From Alphaproteobacteria bacterium (GTDB taxonomy: Bacteria; Pseudomonadota; Alphaproteobacteria; Caulobacterales; Aquidulcibacteraceae): DNA of 64,000 nucleotides. The notes beneath the pieces were generated by a model. That model did no database searches, was not told where the DNA came from, and saw only the letters and a program-made list of their open reading frames with translations. Position numbers and translations under genes: made by a program. This document shows, piece by piece, positions 1 through 8,645 of the stretch (positions are counted from its first letter, which is position 1; each line of letters begins with the position of its first letter). The stretch spans positions 1-64,000 of the forward strand of contig JAUIJZ010000007.1 of the NCBI GenBank assembly GCA_030430715.1, read 5' to 3'.

Positions 1-323
1 CCATAAACCGGCAAGCGCGAGTGCTGGCTTTCCGAGAAAACCCGCGCCGCCTCCCCTAATGTCGATGCCAATTCGATGGCGACGATCTCGGCGCGGGGCC
101 GCATCACATCCGCCACCTTGAGACGATCAAAGCGCGCCGCGCGCAGGATCATGTCCTTATGCGCAATACCAATGATTTCGCCGCGATCCTCGCGCTCGCG
201 CAGCGCTTCTTCCACCGCCGCCGCGTGGCCCGTCGTCGCTTTCGCGAATATGCGCGAGAACCCCTTCAACAGACCCCCGCGCCTTCGTGAAGAAGGCTCG
301 GCGTCATCACTTAACTCGACCAT
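1..323 (-). CDS. CorC/TlyC-family CBS-domain protein, N-terminal part
   Basis: The 107 codons visible from the ATG at 323 encode a charged N-terminus, then a helix rich in Glu and Arg, and the start of a CBS domain (VADVMRPRAEIVAIE, from about residue 70). This matches the soluble CorC/YbeX-type proteins (hemolysin C / magnesium-cobalt efflux family). They usually carry two CBS domains and a CorC_HlyC domain, which here lie beyond the left edge. It sits 23 bp downstream of ybeY, the same order as phoH-ybeY-corC in many proteobacteria. The transport role is inferred from the family only. Confidence 0.85.
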   Translation of the reverse strand, partial: MVELSDDAEPSSRRRGGLLKGFSRIFAKATTGHAAAVEEALREREDRGEIIGIAHKDMILRAARFDRLKVADVMRPRAEIVAIELASTLGEAARVFSESQHSRLPVY

Positions 324-346
324 CGTGTGTGCGTCGCACTCCTGAT

Positions 347-802
347 TCAGGCGTAAGGATCGTCAATCCCCAGCCCGGCAAGGATAGCACGCTCCCGCGC
401 TTCCATCGCCTCCGCCTCGGCCTTATCGCCGTGATCATACCCTAAAAGATGCAGAAATCCGTGCACAATAAGGTGCGCGGCATGGTTATCGAACGATTTG
501 CCCTGATTTTCCGCCTCCAGCGCAATGGTTTCCGCCGCTAGCGCGATATCGCCCAGCAGCCCCTCGGCCATTGCGCCTTCGTGCGCCGCCGGAAAAGACA
601 ACACATTGGTTGGCCCGTCCTTGCCGCGAAATTGCTTGTTAAGCGCCGCGATGGCCGCATCGTCGCCGAGCAACACCGAAACGGCGCCGCGCGCGCCCTC
701 CGCTTCGGCAGCGGACGCAAGCGCCTTCGTCAGAAGCGGCTCGCGCCCACGCCACATTTCGGACTCGCAGAGAAAATCGACCTCTACGCTGTCCTCACTC
801 AC
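347..802 (-). CDS. ybeY: Endoribonuclease YbeY (rRNA maturation factor)
   Basis: YbeY is a zinc metalloenzyme that takes part in 16S rRNA 3'-end maturation and ribosome quality control. The signature HGFLHLLGYDH, whose three histidines bind the metal, lies at about residues 111-121 of 151. I chose the GTG at 802 because it overlaps the end of phoH by 8 bp and is preceded by GAGG about 6 nt upstream. A GTG 15 nt further upstream is also in frame. The gene belongs to the miaB-phoH-ybeY-corC chain of overlapping genes. Confidence 0.93.
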   Translation of the reverse strand: MSEDSVEVDFLCESEMWRGREPLLTKALASAAEAEGARGAVSVLLGDDAAIAALNKQFRGKDGPTNVLSFPAAHEGAMAEGLLGDIALAAETIALEAENQGKSFDNHAAHLIVHGFLHLLGYDHGDKAEAEAMEARERAILAGLGIDDPYA

Positions 803-1796
803 GTCCGCCCTCGTCACGGTGATACGCTTCGACGATACGCGCCACGAGCCGATGACGCACAACATCCTGCGCCGCGAAGCGGATCGCTTCGACGCCTTCG
901 ATCGATTCCAGAATCGATATCGCGTGCGACAGTCCGGATTGATCCGGCCGCACCAAGTCAATCTGTGAGGGATCGCCTGTCACCACCATGCGCGAACCCT
1001 CACCCAAACGCGTGAGCACCATTTTCATCTGCAAGATGGTGGCGTTCTGCGCCTCATCGACAATGACAAAGGCGTTCGACAGCGTGCGTCCGCGCATGAA
1101 GGCCAGCGGCGCCACTTCGATCTGACGGCGTTCGCGCCTCGTCTTGAGATCGTTCTCATTCATCTGACTGCGAAACGCATCCCAGATCGGCTGCAAATAC
1201 GGATCGACTTTCTCAGCCAAATCGCCCGGCAGATAGCCGAGCTTCTCACCCGCTTCCACCGCGGGACGCGTGACAATAATCCGATCGACGCGCTCTTGCT
1301 TCAACGCTTCGACAGCCGCGGCAACAGCAAGAAATGTCTTTCCCGTGCCGGCAGGCCCAACGCCGAAGATGAGATCGATGTTTTCATCACGCAGCGCTTC
1401 GACATAATGCACTTGGCGCGGCGTGCGCAGCGTTAGGCCGCCGAGTTGCGGCAGCGTCATCGGCCCCGCCGCGACATCCCCGCCTTCCGAAAACGAGATC
1501 GCCGCAAGCACTTCGCCTTCACGCACACGGCTTTTGCGCCGCGCTAAATCGGCCAAAGCTTCGACGATGCGCTCCGCGCGTTCAAGGTCGGCCTCCGTGC
1601 TGGCGCGCAACGTAAGCTGATCGCCCTGCGCATCCAGAGTGACGCGATACGCCGGCTGGCCGCGCGGCGCCGATGGATCGCGAAACGCCTCTTGAATATG
1701 CGCGAGGTGGCGATGCAGCGGACCGAACACAGCTTGCGCAACGCCCGCCTCGGAGAGGGTGATGACGCGGCTCAGCTCTCCGGTTTTGGTGCTCAC
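795..1796 (-). CDS. PhoH family ATPase (PhoH-like, YbeZ type)
   Basis: The 333-aa protein has an N-terminal KH-like region (about residues 1-100) and a P-loop ATPase domain with Walker A GPAGTGKT near residue 144 and Walker B VIVDEAQN near residue 240. YbeZ-type PhoH proteins work with YbeY in RNA metabolism, and ybeY follows with an 8-bp overlap. The GTG start overlaps the miaB stop (GTGA) and has GGAGG just upstream; a TTG 18 nt further up is less likely. The name PhoH refers to the family; phosphate control is not shown here. Confidence 0.93.
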   Translation of the reverse strand: MSTKTGELSRVITLSEAGVAQAVFGPLHRHLAHIQEAFRDPSAPRGQPAYRVTLDAQGDQLTLRASTEADLERAERIVEALADLARRKSRVREGEVLAAISFSEGGDVAAGPMTLPQLGGLTLRTPRQVHYVEALRDENIDLIFGVGPAGTGKTFLAVAAAVEALKQERVDRIIVTRPAVEAGEKLGYLPGDLAEKVDPYLQPIWDAFRSQMNENDLKTRRERRQIEVAPLAFMRGRTLSNAFVIVDEAQNATILQMKMVLTRLGEGSRMVVTGDPSQIDLVRPDQSGLSHAISILESIEGVEAIRFAAQDVVRHRLVARIVEAYHRDEGGRE

Positions 1797-3139
1797 GCGG
1801 CCTCCGTTGCGCAAGAAACGCGCGCCCCGCTCAAAGAGTTCTGCGACGCGGCCGAAATGCGCACGGAAGCGATTTCGCCAGGGCGAGCCTGCGCGTCGTC
1901 AAAATGCACGGCTTGAAGATAGGGCGAGCGGCCATAGGCCTGGCCCGGCTTGCGTCCCTGCCCCGTCACCAAGACCGGTAATGTGCGGCCAATCTGAGCC
2001 GTATTGAAGGCGCGCTGCTGCTCCGACAACAAAGCCTGCAAGCGCGCCAGCCGTTCCGATTTCACCGCTTCGTCGACCTGGCCCATCATCGCCGCCGCAG
2101 GCGTGCCGGGACGCGGCGAATACTTAAAGGAATAAGCCGAAGCAAAGCCGACATCGCGCACCAATTGCAGCGACGCCTCAAAATCCTTTTCGGTTTCGCC
2201 GGGGAACCCGACAATGAAATCCGTTGAGAGCGCGATGTCGGGACGGGCGGCGCGCAGACGCCCGATGATGTCGCGATAAAATCCGCCATCATGCTTGCGG
2301 TTCATCGCTTTGAGCACGCGGTCAGAGCCTGACTGCACCGGCAAGTGTAGATACGGCATCAGCTTGGGCTCATCGCCATGTAGCGCAATGAGCGTGTCCG
2401 TCATCTCGACCGGATGCGAGGTTGTGTAACGCAGGCGCTCAACACCCTCGACGCGGGCCAGCGCTTCCAGCAACGCCGCGAAATCGCCGCCGCCGTGATA
2501 GGCGTTGACGTTTTGGCCCAGCAACGTGATCTCGCGCACGCCCTGCCCGGCTAAAGAGCGGGCTTCTTCGAGAATAGCCGCCATCGGCCGCGAATATTCC
2601 GCGCCGCGCGTATAGGGCACGACGCAGAATGTACAAAACTTGTCGCAGCCTTCCTGAATGGAAAGAAACGCGGTGACGCCATCCGGCGCGCGCGCCGGCA
2701 GCGCGTCAAATTTTTCCTGCGCGGTGAAATCGGCGGCGAGCCGCTCACCTGTCTTACGCGCCGCGCGCGCGATCAGCTCGGGCAGCTTGTGATAAGCTTG
2801 CGGCCCGACAACCAGATCAACCGCTGGCGCCCGCGCCATGATCTCTTCGCCCTCGGCCTGCGCGACGCACCCGGCAATGACGATCGACGTCGCTTTGCCC
2901 TCGCCAGCACGGCGCTCCTTGTGAACACGCAGCCGGCCGATTTCCGAATAGACCTTCTCGGTCGCCTTCTCGCGGATATGGCAGGTGTTGAGCACGACGA
3001 GATCAGCATCGTCCGGCTTATCCGCGGGCGCATAGCCGAGCGGCTTCAGCACATCACGCATGCGCTCACTGTCATAGACATTCATCTGGCAACCATACGT
3101 CTCGATATAGAGACGCTTCGGGCCATCCTGCGCGGCCAT
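1793..3139 (-). CDS. miaB: tRNA-2-methylthio-N6-dimethylallyladenosine synthase MiaB
   Basis: MiaB adds a methylthio group to i6A37 of tRNAs reading UNN codons, using two [4Fe-4S] clusters and SAM. The 448-aa protein has the N-terminal UPF0004 domain with its three cysteines ([20 protein letters not shown]), the radical-SAM triad CDKFCTFC near residue 161, and a C-terminal TRAM-like region. The ATG at 3139 gives the usual start just before the [12 protein letters not shown] strand. The stop of fur lies 1 bp upstream and the stop codon overlaps phoH, so translation is probably coupled. Confidence 0.96.
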   Translation of the reverse strand: MAAQDGPKRLYIETYGCQMNVYDSERMRDVLKPLGYAPADKPDDADLVVLNTCHIREKATEKVYSEIGRLRVHKERRAGEGKATSIVIAGCVAQAEGEEIMARAPAVDLVVGPQAYHKLPELIARAARKTGERLAADFTAQEKFDALPARAPDGVTAFLSIQEGCDKFCTFCVVPYTRGAEYSRPMAAILEEARSLAGQGVREITLLGQNVNAYHGGGDFAALLEALARVEGVERLRYTTSHPVEMTDTLIALHGDEPKLMPYLHLPVQSGSDRVLKAMNRKHDGGFYRDIIGRLRAARPDIALSTDFIVGFPGETEKDFEASLQLVRDVGFASAYSFKYSPRPGTPAAAMMGQVDEAVKSERLARLQALLSEQQRAFNTAQIGRTLPVLVTGQGRKPGQAYGRSPYLQAVHFDDAQARPGEIASVRISAASQNSLSGARVSCATEAA

Positions 3140-3140
3140 G

Positions 3141-3572
3141 TTAGCGCTTGCCCGCCTTGGCCTTATCGTCGATCGGCAGCGCATAGAGCTCAAGCCGGTG
3201 ATCGATGAGTTTGTAGCCCAAGCGCTTGGCGATTTCCTGCTGCAGCCGCTCGATCTCTGGATCTGTGAACTCGACCACGTCGCCTGTGCGCATGTCGATC
3301 AGATGATCGTGGTGCCGTTCCGGCACTTCTTCATAACGTGAACGGCCATCGCGGAAATCGTGACGCTCAAGGATGCCGGCCTCTTCGAACAGGCGCACCG
3401 TGCGATAGACCGTGGCAATGGAAATGCCAGGATCAACCGCGGCGGCGCGGCGATGCAGCTCCTCCACATCCGGATGATCATGGCTGCTCGAAACAACGCG
3501 CGCGATCACGCGGCGCTGCTCGGTCATGCGCATGCCCTTTTCGATGCAGAGTTTTTCGATCCGGTCAGTCAT
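3141..3572 (-). CDS. fur: Fur-family metalloregulator
   Basis: This 143-aa repressor has an N-terminal winged helix ([12 protein letters not shown], then [18 protein letters not shown]) and a dimerisation domain with the metal-binding HHDHLID segment near residue 88 and a distal [10 protein letters not shown]. The CxxC motif that follows HHDHL in gammaproteobacterial Fur is replaced by [11 protein letters not shown], as is common in alphaproteobacterial Fur/Mur. It therefore may sense iron or manganese. Its place between rimI and miaB, 51 bp after rimI, suggests expression from the upstream operon or a local promoter. Confidence 0.92.
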   Translation of the reverse strand: MTDRIEKLCIEKGMRMTEQRRVIARVVSSSHDHPDVEELHRRAAAVDPGISIATVYRTVRLFEEAGILERHDFRDGRSRYEEVPERHHDHLIDMRTGDVVEFTDPEIERLQQEIAKRLGYKLIDHRLELYALPIDDKAKAGKR

Positions 3573-3623
3573 TTATGCTCCGTCACATAGCCCCTGGGGG
3601 CAGGCGCGTCCACCTGGCTCGCC

Positions 3624-4073
3624 TTAAACCACAGGACGCGGCAACCTGCGGCGCATGACAATCGCGTCCACAGCGCCGCCCGCGCCTGCATAGTAAGCAG
3701 GACGCACGCCCGCCTCTTCATAACCGAGTTTGACGTAGAGCGCGCGCGCCGGTCCATTATCCTCGGCGACTTCAAGATGCATGGTCGCCGCCCCGCGCGC
3801 CAAAGCCGCGACCCCCGCAGCATTGACTAGGCTCATGGCTACCCCCTTGCGCCGCGCCTCGGGCGCAACAGCCAGGGTGAGCATCTCGGAATCGCCCGCA
3901 GCGGCCCAAGCCATGACAAAGCCCTGCACCGGCCCAGCGCGCGCAATGAGCGCAAACGTGGTTGCATTGTCCAACAGCCGCGCGATTTCCGCCTCGCTCC
4001 ACGGCCGCGCGAAAGCACGCTGATGCAATTGCGCAAGCAGCGCCGCATCGTTTGCGCTCGCCGCCTCGATCAT
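3624..4073 (-). CDS. rimI: RimI-like GNAT N-acetyltransferase
   Basis: A 149-aa GNAT enzyme with the acetyl-CoA loop region [12 protein letters not shown] and the C-terminal [20 protein letters not shown] typical of RimI, which acetylates the N-terminus of ribosomal protein S18. The ATG overlaps the tsaB stop (ATGA). Pairing of tsaB with rimI is widespread, which supports the assignment over a generic GNAT. Substrate is inferred from family and context. Confidence 0.88.
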   Translation of the reverse strand: MIEAASANDAALLAQLHQRAFARPWSEAEIARLLDNATTFALIARAGPVQGFVMAWAAAGDSEMLTLAVAPEARRKGVAMSLVNAAGVAALARGAATMHLEVAEDNGPARALYVKLGYEEAGVRPAYYAGAGGAVDAIVMRRRLPRPVV

Positions 4074-4681
4074 CCCGCAGCGCCCGCGATCTGGCCCGGC
4101 AAAGTTGCATGCGGCGCGCGCAAATAGAGTGGGTCGGGCCGATATGCCGCCGGATCGAGACACACGGCCCGCCGCGCTAACGCCGCCGCGTCGGCGACAG
4201 CGCCCGCAGGCGACAAACGCACTTCGGCGCCAGCGGACGCTTCACGCATCAAATCTTCATGCGCACCGCGCTCAATCGGACGCGGCGTTATAAGCGGCGC
4301 GCCGTCGCGATAAAGCGCAAAATAGGCCGCGCCGGGCGTTTCAATCAGCGCACCGCGCAGGCCATCCTCCCCTTCCGCCAAAGCAAGCGCCTCCAGCGTC
4401 GACACGCCGATGCATGGCTTGTCCAAGGCCAAGGCCAGAGCACGCGCAAAGGAGAGCCCGACACGCACGCCGGTAAATGATCCCGGCCCGATCGTGACCG
4501 CGATGCGATCAATCGCGTTGAAGCCGACGCCAGCCGCGGCGGCGGCTTCACGCGCCATAGGAGCAAGCCGCTCGGCCTGCCCCCGATTCATGCGCTCGCA
4601 CAGCGAAGCCCGCACAATTTCAGCTTCGGCTATGGCGACCGAACAAGCGTCAAGCGCGGTATCGACGGCCAGGACAATCAT
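4070..4681 (-). CDS. tsaB: tRNA t6A synthesis protein TsaB
   Basis: TsaB is the non-catalytic ASKHA-fold partner of TsaD in making threonylcarbamoyladenosine at A37 of ANN-decoding tRNAs. The 203-aa product starts with the N-terminal strand [17 protein letters not shown] and carries the family segment [18 protein letters not shown]. The start at 4681 is the ATG directly before this strand; upstream in-frame codons extend into the nfuA gap and are not conserved. It is 16 bp downstream of nfuA and overlaps rimI. Confidence 0.93.
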   Translation of the reverse strand: MIVLAVDTALDACSVAIAEAEIVRASLCERMNRGQAERLAPMAREAAAAAGVGFNAIDRIAVTIGPGSFTGVRVGLSFARALALALDKPCIGVSTLEALALAEGEDGLRGALIETPGAAYFALYRDGAPLITPRPIERGAHEDLMREASAGAEVRLSPAGAVADAAALARRAVCLDPAAYRPDPLYLRAPHATLPGQIAGAAG

Positions 4682-4697
4682 GCCTGGCGCTCCTGGC

Positions 4698-5276
4698 TCA
4701 CACCACTTGCTCCACACGATTCACTTCGGGCACGTAGTGACGCAGCATGTTTTCGATGCCTTGCTTCAGCGTCAGGGTTGAGGACGGGCAACCGGCGCAC
4801 GCCCCGCGCATATTAAGCTTCACCACCCCCTCCTCATGATCCCAGGAATGGAACGTGATGTCGCCGCCATCGCGCGCAACGGCCGGGCGCACGCGTGCTT
4901 CGATCAGGTCTTTCAATTCTTTCACGATGTTCGCCGCTTCGCCCTCATAGACGATATCGGCTTCTTCGGTTGCATCCGCCGGCGCCGACGCATCGAGCAA
5001 AACAGGACGCCCCGAAGTGTAATGATCCATGATCGCCGCCAGGACGTGCGGCTTCAGATGCGGCCATTCGAGCGTCTCGGCCTTGGTGATGGTGATAAAA
5101 TCGCCGCCGAGATAGACGCGCTCGACGCCGTCGATCGCAAATAGCGCCTCGGCCAGCGGCGACGCAGCGGCGGCATCCACATCGCCGAACTCGCGGCTGC
5201 CAGCCCCCAATACATCCCGGCCGGGAAGAAATTTGAGCGTGCGCGGGTTCGGCGTCGATTCCGTCTGAATAAACAT
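4698..5276 (-). CDS. NfuA-like Fe-S carrier (Nfu_N + NifU domains)
   Basis: The 192-aa protein has an N-terminal Nfu_N domain starting [19 protein letters not shown] and a C-terminal NifU-like domain with the cluster-binding GACAGCPSS motif near residue 158. Such proteins hold a [4Fe-4S] cluster between two subunits and hand it to target enzymes; MiaB downstream and HemW elsewhere in the window are Fe-S users. The ATG at 5276 is where the conserved domain begins. It lies 5 bp after the universal stress gene. Confidence 0.93.
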   Translation of the reverse strand: MFIQTESTPNPRTLKFLPGRDVLGAGSREFGDVDAAAASPLAEALFAIDGVERVYLGGDFITITKAETLEWPHLKPHVLAAIMDHYTSGRPVLLDASAPADATEEADIVYEGEAANIVKELKDLIEARVRPAVARDGGDITFHSWDHEEGVVKLNMRGACAGCPSSTLTLKQGIENMLRHYVPEVNRVEQVV

Positions 5277-5281
5277 AAGTG

Positions 5282-5827
5282 TCAGGTGGCCTTTGGCAGC
5301 CCCTCGGTCAAGTTCGGGTCCTTTTCCTCGGGCGCCGGCGCGGCTGGCAACGCGAGCGCGCGCACATCGGCCCGCTTCAGCGCACCCGGCACGACCAGCA
5401 CCGGCACCGCCCGCTCGCCAAAGCCGGCGCTTTTGCTCAGCAGCTTCACCAGCGGCCCCGGTCCGCTCGGCCCGGAAGCCGATGCGAGCACCACAAGCTT
5501 GATCGAAGAATCTTCCTCCAAAAGCCTCCTCATCGCCGGCTTTAGTTCGCCTTCGAGCAGGACAGTCTGAACATTTACGCCGCATTCGGCCCAAAGCTCG
5601 GCGGCGAAGCGCTGTGTCAGGGACTCGGCCGCATCGCGCGCCTGGCGGCGGATTTCGTCGGTGATGGAGGCCCAGGGCGCGGGATCGGCCGGCTCGATCG
5701 CGCGCAGCATGACCAGCCGCCAGCCGGTGCGCTTGGCGAGCAGCCCGGCATAAATGAGCGCATTGGGAAATTCCTCGCTTTCGTCGGCGACGACGAGCAG
5801 CGCGAAGGTTTTTTCTTCCTCACTCAT
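5282..5827 (-). CDS. Universal stress protein (UspA family)
   Basis: A single UspA domain of 181 aa. The N-terminal strand FALLVVADESEEFPNALIYA and the C-terminal nucleotide-loop region (SASGPSGPGPLVKLL, then VPVLVVPGA) fit the family, although the glycine loop differs from the classic ATP-binding G-2x-G-9x-G pattern. Nucleotide binding is therefore uncertain. It sits between trpS and nfuA with gaps of 33 and 5 bp, so it is probably in the same transcript. The ATG at 5827 was preferred to a TTG 9 nt upstream. Confidence 0.85.
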   Translation of the reverse strand: MSEEEKTFALLVVADESEEFPNALIYAGLLAKRTGWRLVMLRAIEPADPAPWASITDEIRRQARDAAESLTQRFAAELWAECGVNVQTVLLEGELKPAMRRLLEEDSSIKLVVLASASGPSGPGPLVKLLSKSAGFGERAVPVLVVPGALKRADVRALALPAAPAPEEKDPNLTEGLPKAT

Positions 5828-5860
5828 GCGGTGCAATGCTCGCTCAAACAGGCGGACGCA

Positions 5861-6895
5861 TCAAGCGCGCCAGAATCCCACCACATCGCGCACTTCGGCC
5901 ATGATCGGCCCAGCGATCGCCCGCGCACGCTCGGCCCCATCCTTCAGGATCGCATCGAGCGCGCCCGGATCGCCGGTGAGCCGGCGCATTTCGCCGGCGA
6001 TCGGCGACAGCTTCGCCGCCAGCGCCTCGGCCAAGGCCGGCTTGAACACGCCAAACCCCTTGCCGCCATATTCGGCCAAGACATCGGCCACGCTGCGTTC
6101 GGTGACGGCCGCGAAAATGCCGACCAGATTTTCGACCTCGGCGCGCCCTTTCAGCCCCTCCTCCGCTTCCGGCACCGGCAGCGGATCGGTGGTGGCTTTC
6201 TTGATCTTGCTGAGGATGGTCGCCTCGTCGTCGGTCATGTTGATGCGCGTCATGTCCGAGGGATCGGATTTCGACATCTTCTTGGACCCATCGCGCAAGC
6301 TCATGATGCGCGCGCCCGGCCCCTGGATCAGCGGCTCGGGCAGCGGGAAGAAGTCCGCACGCCCATAATCATTGTTGAACTTCTGCGCGATGTCGCGCGA
6401 CAGCTCCAGGTGCTGCTTTTGATCCTCGCCCACCGGAACGTGCGTGGCCTTGTACAACAAGATGTCTGCGGCCTGCAGCACCGGATAGTCGAACAAGCCG
6501 ACCGAAGAACGCTCGGCATGCTTGCCGGCTTTGTCCTTGAACTGCGTCATGCGCTCAAGCCAGCCCATGCGGGCGACGCAATTGAAGACCCAAGTCAGCT
6601 CGGTGTGTTCGCGCACCGCCGATTGAATGAAGACGATCGATTTTTTCGGATCGACCCCCGCCGCAATGTAGGCAGCGGCCACTTCACGGCAGCGATTGGT
6701 CAACTCCTTCGGATCAGGGCCGACGGTGATCGCGTGCAGATCGACGATGCAATAGATGCAATCATATTGGTCTTGCAGGCGGACGAACTTTTGCAGCGCG
6801 CCAAGATAATTGCCGAGATGCAGCCCATTGGTAGGCTGCATGCCCGAAAATACGCGTTGCGGACCCTGATAGGCGGGCGGGGCAGCGTCAGTCAT
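5861..6895 (-). CDS. trpS: Tryptophanyl-tRNA synthetase
   Basis: Class I aminoacyl-tRNA synthetase that charges tRNA-Trp. The 344-aa protein shows the HIGH-type motif GLHLGNYLG near residue 24 and KKMSKSDP near residue 204, both needed for adenylate formation. Length is typical of bacterial TrpRS. It lies 110 bp downstream of murJ, a gap that contains a small hairpin, and 33 bp upstream of the stress protein gene. Confidence 0.97.
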   Translation of the reverse strand: MTDAAPPAYQGPQRVFSGMQPTNGLHLGNYLGALQKFVRLQDQYDCIYCIVDLHAITVGPDPKELTNRCREVAAAYIAAGVDPKKSIVFIQSAVREHTELTWVFNCVARMGWLERMTQFKDKAGKHAERSSVGLFDYPVLQAADILLYKATHVPVGEDQKQHLELSRDIAQKFNNDYGRADFFPLPEPLIQGPGARIMSLRDGSKKMSKSDPSDMTRINMTDDEATILSKIKKATTDPLPVPEAEEGLKGRAEVENLVGIFAAVTERSVADVLAEYGGKGFGVFKPALAEALAAKLSPIAGEMRRLTGDPGALDAILKDGAERARAIAGPIMAEVRDVVGFWRA

Positions 6896-6918
6896 GGAAA
6901 ACTCCGGAACATGAGAGG

Positions 6919-6936
6919 CGCGCCCATGCGGGCGCG
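6919..6936. other. Short GC hairpin in the murJ-trpS gap
   Basis: CGCGCCC (6919-6925), loop ATGC, GGGCGCG (6930-6936) form a perfect 7-bp stem. It lies in the leader of trpS, 24 bp before its ATG. No T-run follows in the direction of transcription, so it is not a classic terminator. It could slow polymerase or affect trpS translation; no function is shown. Confidence 0.35.
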
Positions 6937-7005
6937 GAAAAATGGCGTCAGGTCAGGCCCGCCATCGCCAAGTTTGCATGCTCGTGTTCATGGGCGGGGC
7001 TTCTA

Positions 7006-8610
7006 TCAGGCGTCCGCGCCCGGCGGCAAGCCGCCTCCCCCATTGGCGGGTCCGCGCTCGCGTCTGAAGGCGCCGCGGACCTCGGCGATGGTGACGCCGC
7101 GACTGAGGAACAGCATCACGAAATAGCTCAGCCCGCCCGCCATGATCAGAACCGCGACCACCACTTCCTTCGGGCCAAGCATCGCTTCCAGCGCCGCGCG
7201 ATTGGCCTGGGCCAGCACCAGCGCCGCCCCCAGCGCCGCCGATACGATTGCGATCCGCACCAGCCGCGACATCGCTTGCGCCGACGGCGCGTAAGCGCCT
7301 CTGCGCAGGAGCGCTGAGATCATGAGCAGCACATTGACCCAAGAAGCGACGCTGGTGGCGATGGCCAAGCCTGGAAAGCCCGCATATCCCATGGAGCGAA
7401 GGCCGAAAAAGAGCACGGCCCCCAGAGCGATATTGATCACCATCGCGACGATCGCGAAGCGCATCGGCGCCTTGGTGTCTTCGCGCGCGAAAAATCCCGG
7501 CGCGTAAATTTTCGCCAACACGAAGGCGGGCACGCCCCAGCCGTAATGGAACAGAGCCAGCGCCGCGTTGCGCGCATCCTCGCTGGTGAACGCTTCGCGC
7601 GTGAAAAGCGCGTCGAGCAGATAGACCGGCATCGCCATCATGGCCGCCGCCGCCGGCAGCGTGAACGCCATCGACAAATTGACCGCCTCATCGAGAGCGC
7701 CGCGTGCGCCGACCTGATCGTCCTCCTGCACCAGGCGCGAAAGACGCGGCAGCATGGCGACGCCCACCGCAACGCCGATCAGACCGAGCGGCAATTGGTA
7801 GAGCCGATCAGCGTAATTCAGCAGCGAGATCGCGCCCTGCTCCAGCGACGCCAAGATTTGGCTGACCATCACATTGATCTGTAGCGCGCCGCCAGCCAAG
7901 GCGGCGGGCGCCGCCAGCGCCAGCAGCCGGCGCACGTTCGGCGTCAAGCGCGGCATGCTCAAGCGCGCATGCGCGCCGGAACGCCGCGAACCCCACCACA
8001 CCCAGATCGCTTGCAGAACGCCGGAGACGCTCACCGCGACCGATGCGGAAAACGCCGCCTCGGTCGGCGTGTCGCCAAAAAAGTAAACGGCGATCAGCAA
8101 GCAGATATTCAGCAAGGTCGGCGCGGCGGCGGCGGCGAAGAAACGGCCGCGCGCATTAAGCGCGCCGGCAAAAAGCGTCGCAACGCTGATCGCCACCAGA
8201 TAAGGCATCGTGATCTGAGTCAGCAGCGTCGCCAGCGCGAACACTTCCGGATCGTCGGCATAGCCAGGGATCATCACCAGGTTGATCCACGGCATCGCGA
8301 CGATTGCGAGCGCTGTGATGACGCCCGTGATCAGCAACAAGACGGCAAGCGATTCACTTGCGAGCCGATCCGCCGCCTCCTCGCCTTGTTCGGCCAGGGT
8401 TTTGGAATAGACCGGAACGAACGCTTGGCTGAAAGCGCCCTCCGCGAACAGCCGGCGGAATAAATTCGGAAATCGCAGCGCAGCGAACCAAGCATCCGCA
8501 ACCGGCCCGGCGCCGATCACGGCGGCAAGCGCTAAATCCCGCGCCAATCCGAACAGGCGCGAGATCAGGGTAAGACCGCCAATAACGGCCGTGTTGCGGG
8601 CAAGGCTCAT
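7006..8610 (-). CDS. murJ: Lipid II flippase MurJ
   Basis: MurJ (MviN) moves lipid-linked peptidoglycan precursor across the inner membrane. The 534-aa protein is hydrophobic along its whole length, consistent with about 14 transmembrane helices, and starts with the family segment ISRLFGLARDLALAAVIGAG. The region GGALQINVMVSQILASL near residue 240 is also typical. It lies 35 bp after glnD, the usual alphaproteobacterial order glnD-murJ-trpS. Confidence 0.96.
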   Translation of the reverse strand: MSLARNTAVIGGLTLISRLFGLARDLALAAVIGAGPVADAWFAALRFPNLFRRLFAEGAFSQAFVPVYSKTLAEQGEEAADRLASESLAVLLLITGVITALAIVAMPWINLVMIPGYADDPEVFALATLLTQITMPYLVAISVATLFAGALNARGRFFAAAAAPTLLNICLLIAVYFFGDTPTEAAFSASVAVSVSGVLQAIWVWWGSRRSGAHARLSMPRLTPNVRRLLALAAPAALAGGALQINVMVSQILASLEQGAISLLNYADRLYQLPLGLIGVAVGVAMLPRLSRLVQEDDQVGARGALDEAVNLSMAFTLPAAAAMMAMPVYLLDALFTREAFTSEDARNAALALFHYGWGVPAFVLAKIYAPGFFAREDTKAPMRFAIVAMVINIALGAVLFFGLRSMGYAGFPGLAIATSVASWVNVLLMISALLRRGAYAPSAQAMSRLVRIAIVSAALGAALVLAQANRAALEAMLGPKEVVVAVLIMAGGLSYFVMLFLSRGVTIAEVRGAFRRERGPANGGGGLPPGADA

Positions 8611-8645
8611 GTTTGGCGGCGAATCACGCTGTTGAGATGTGTTTG

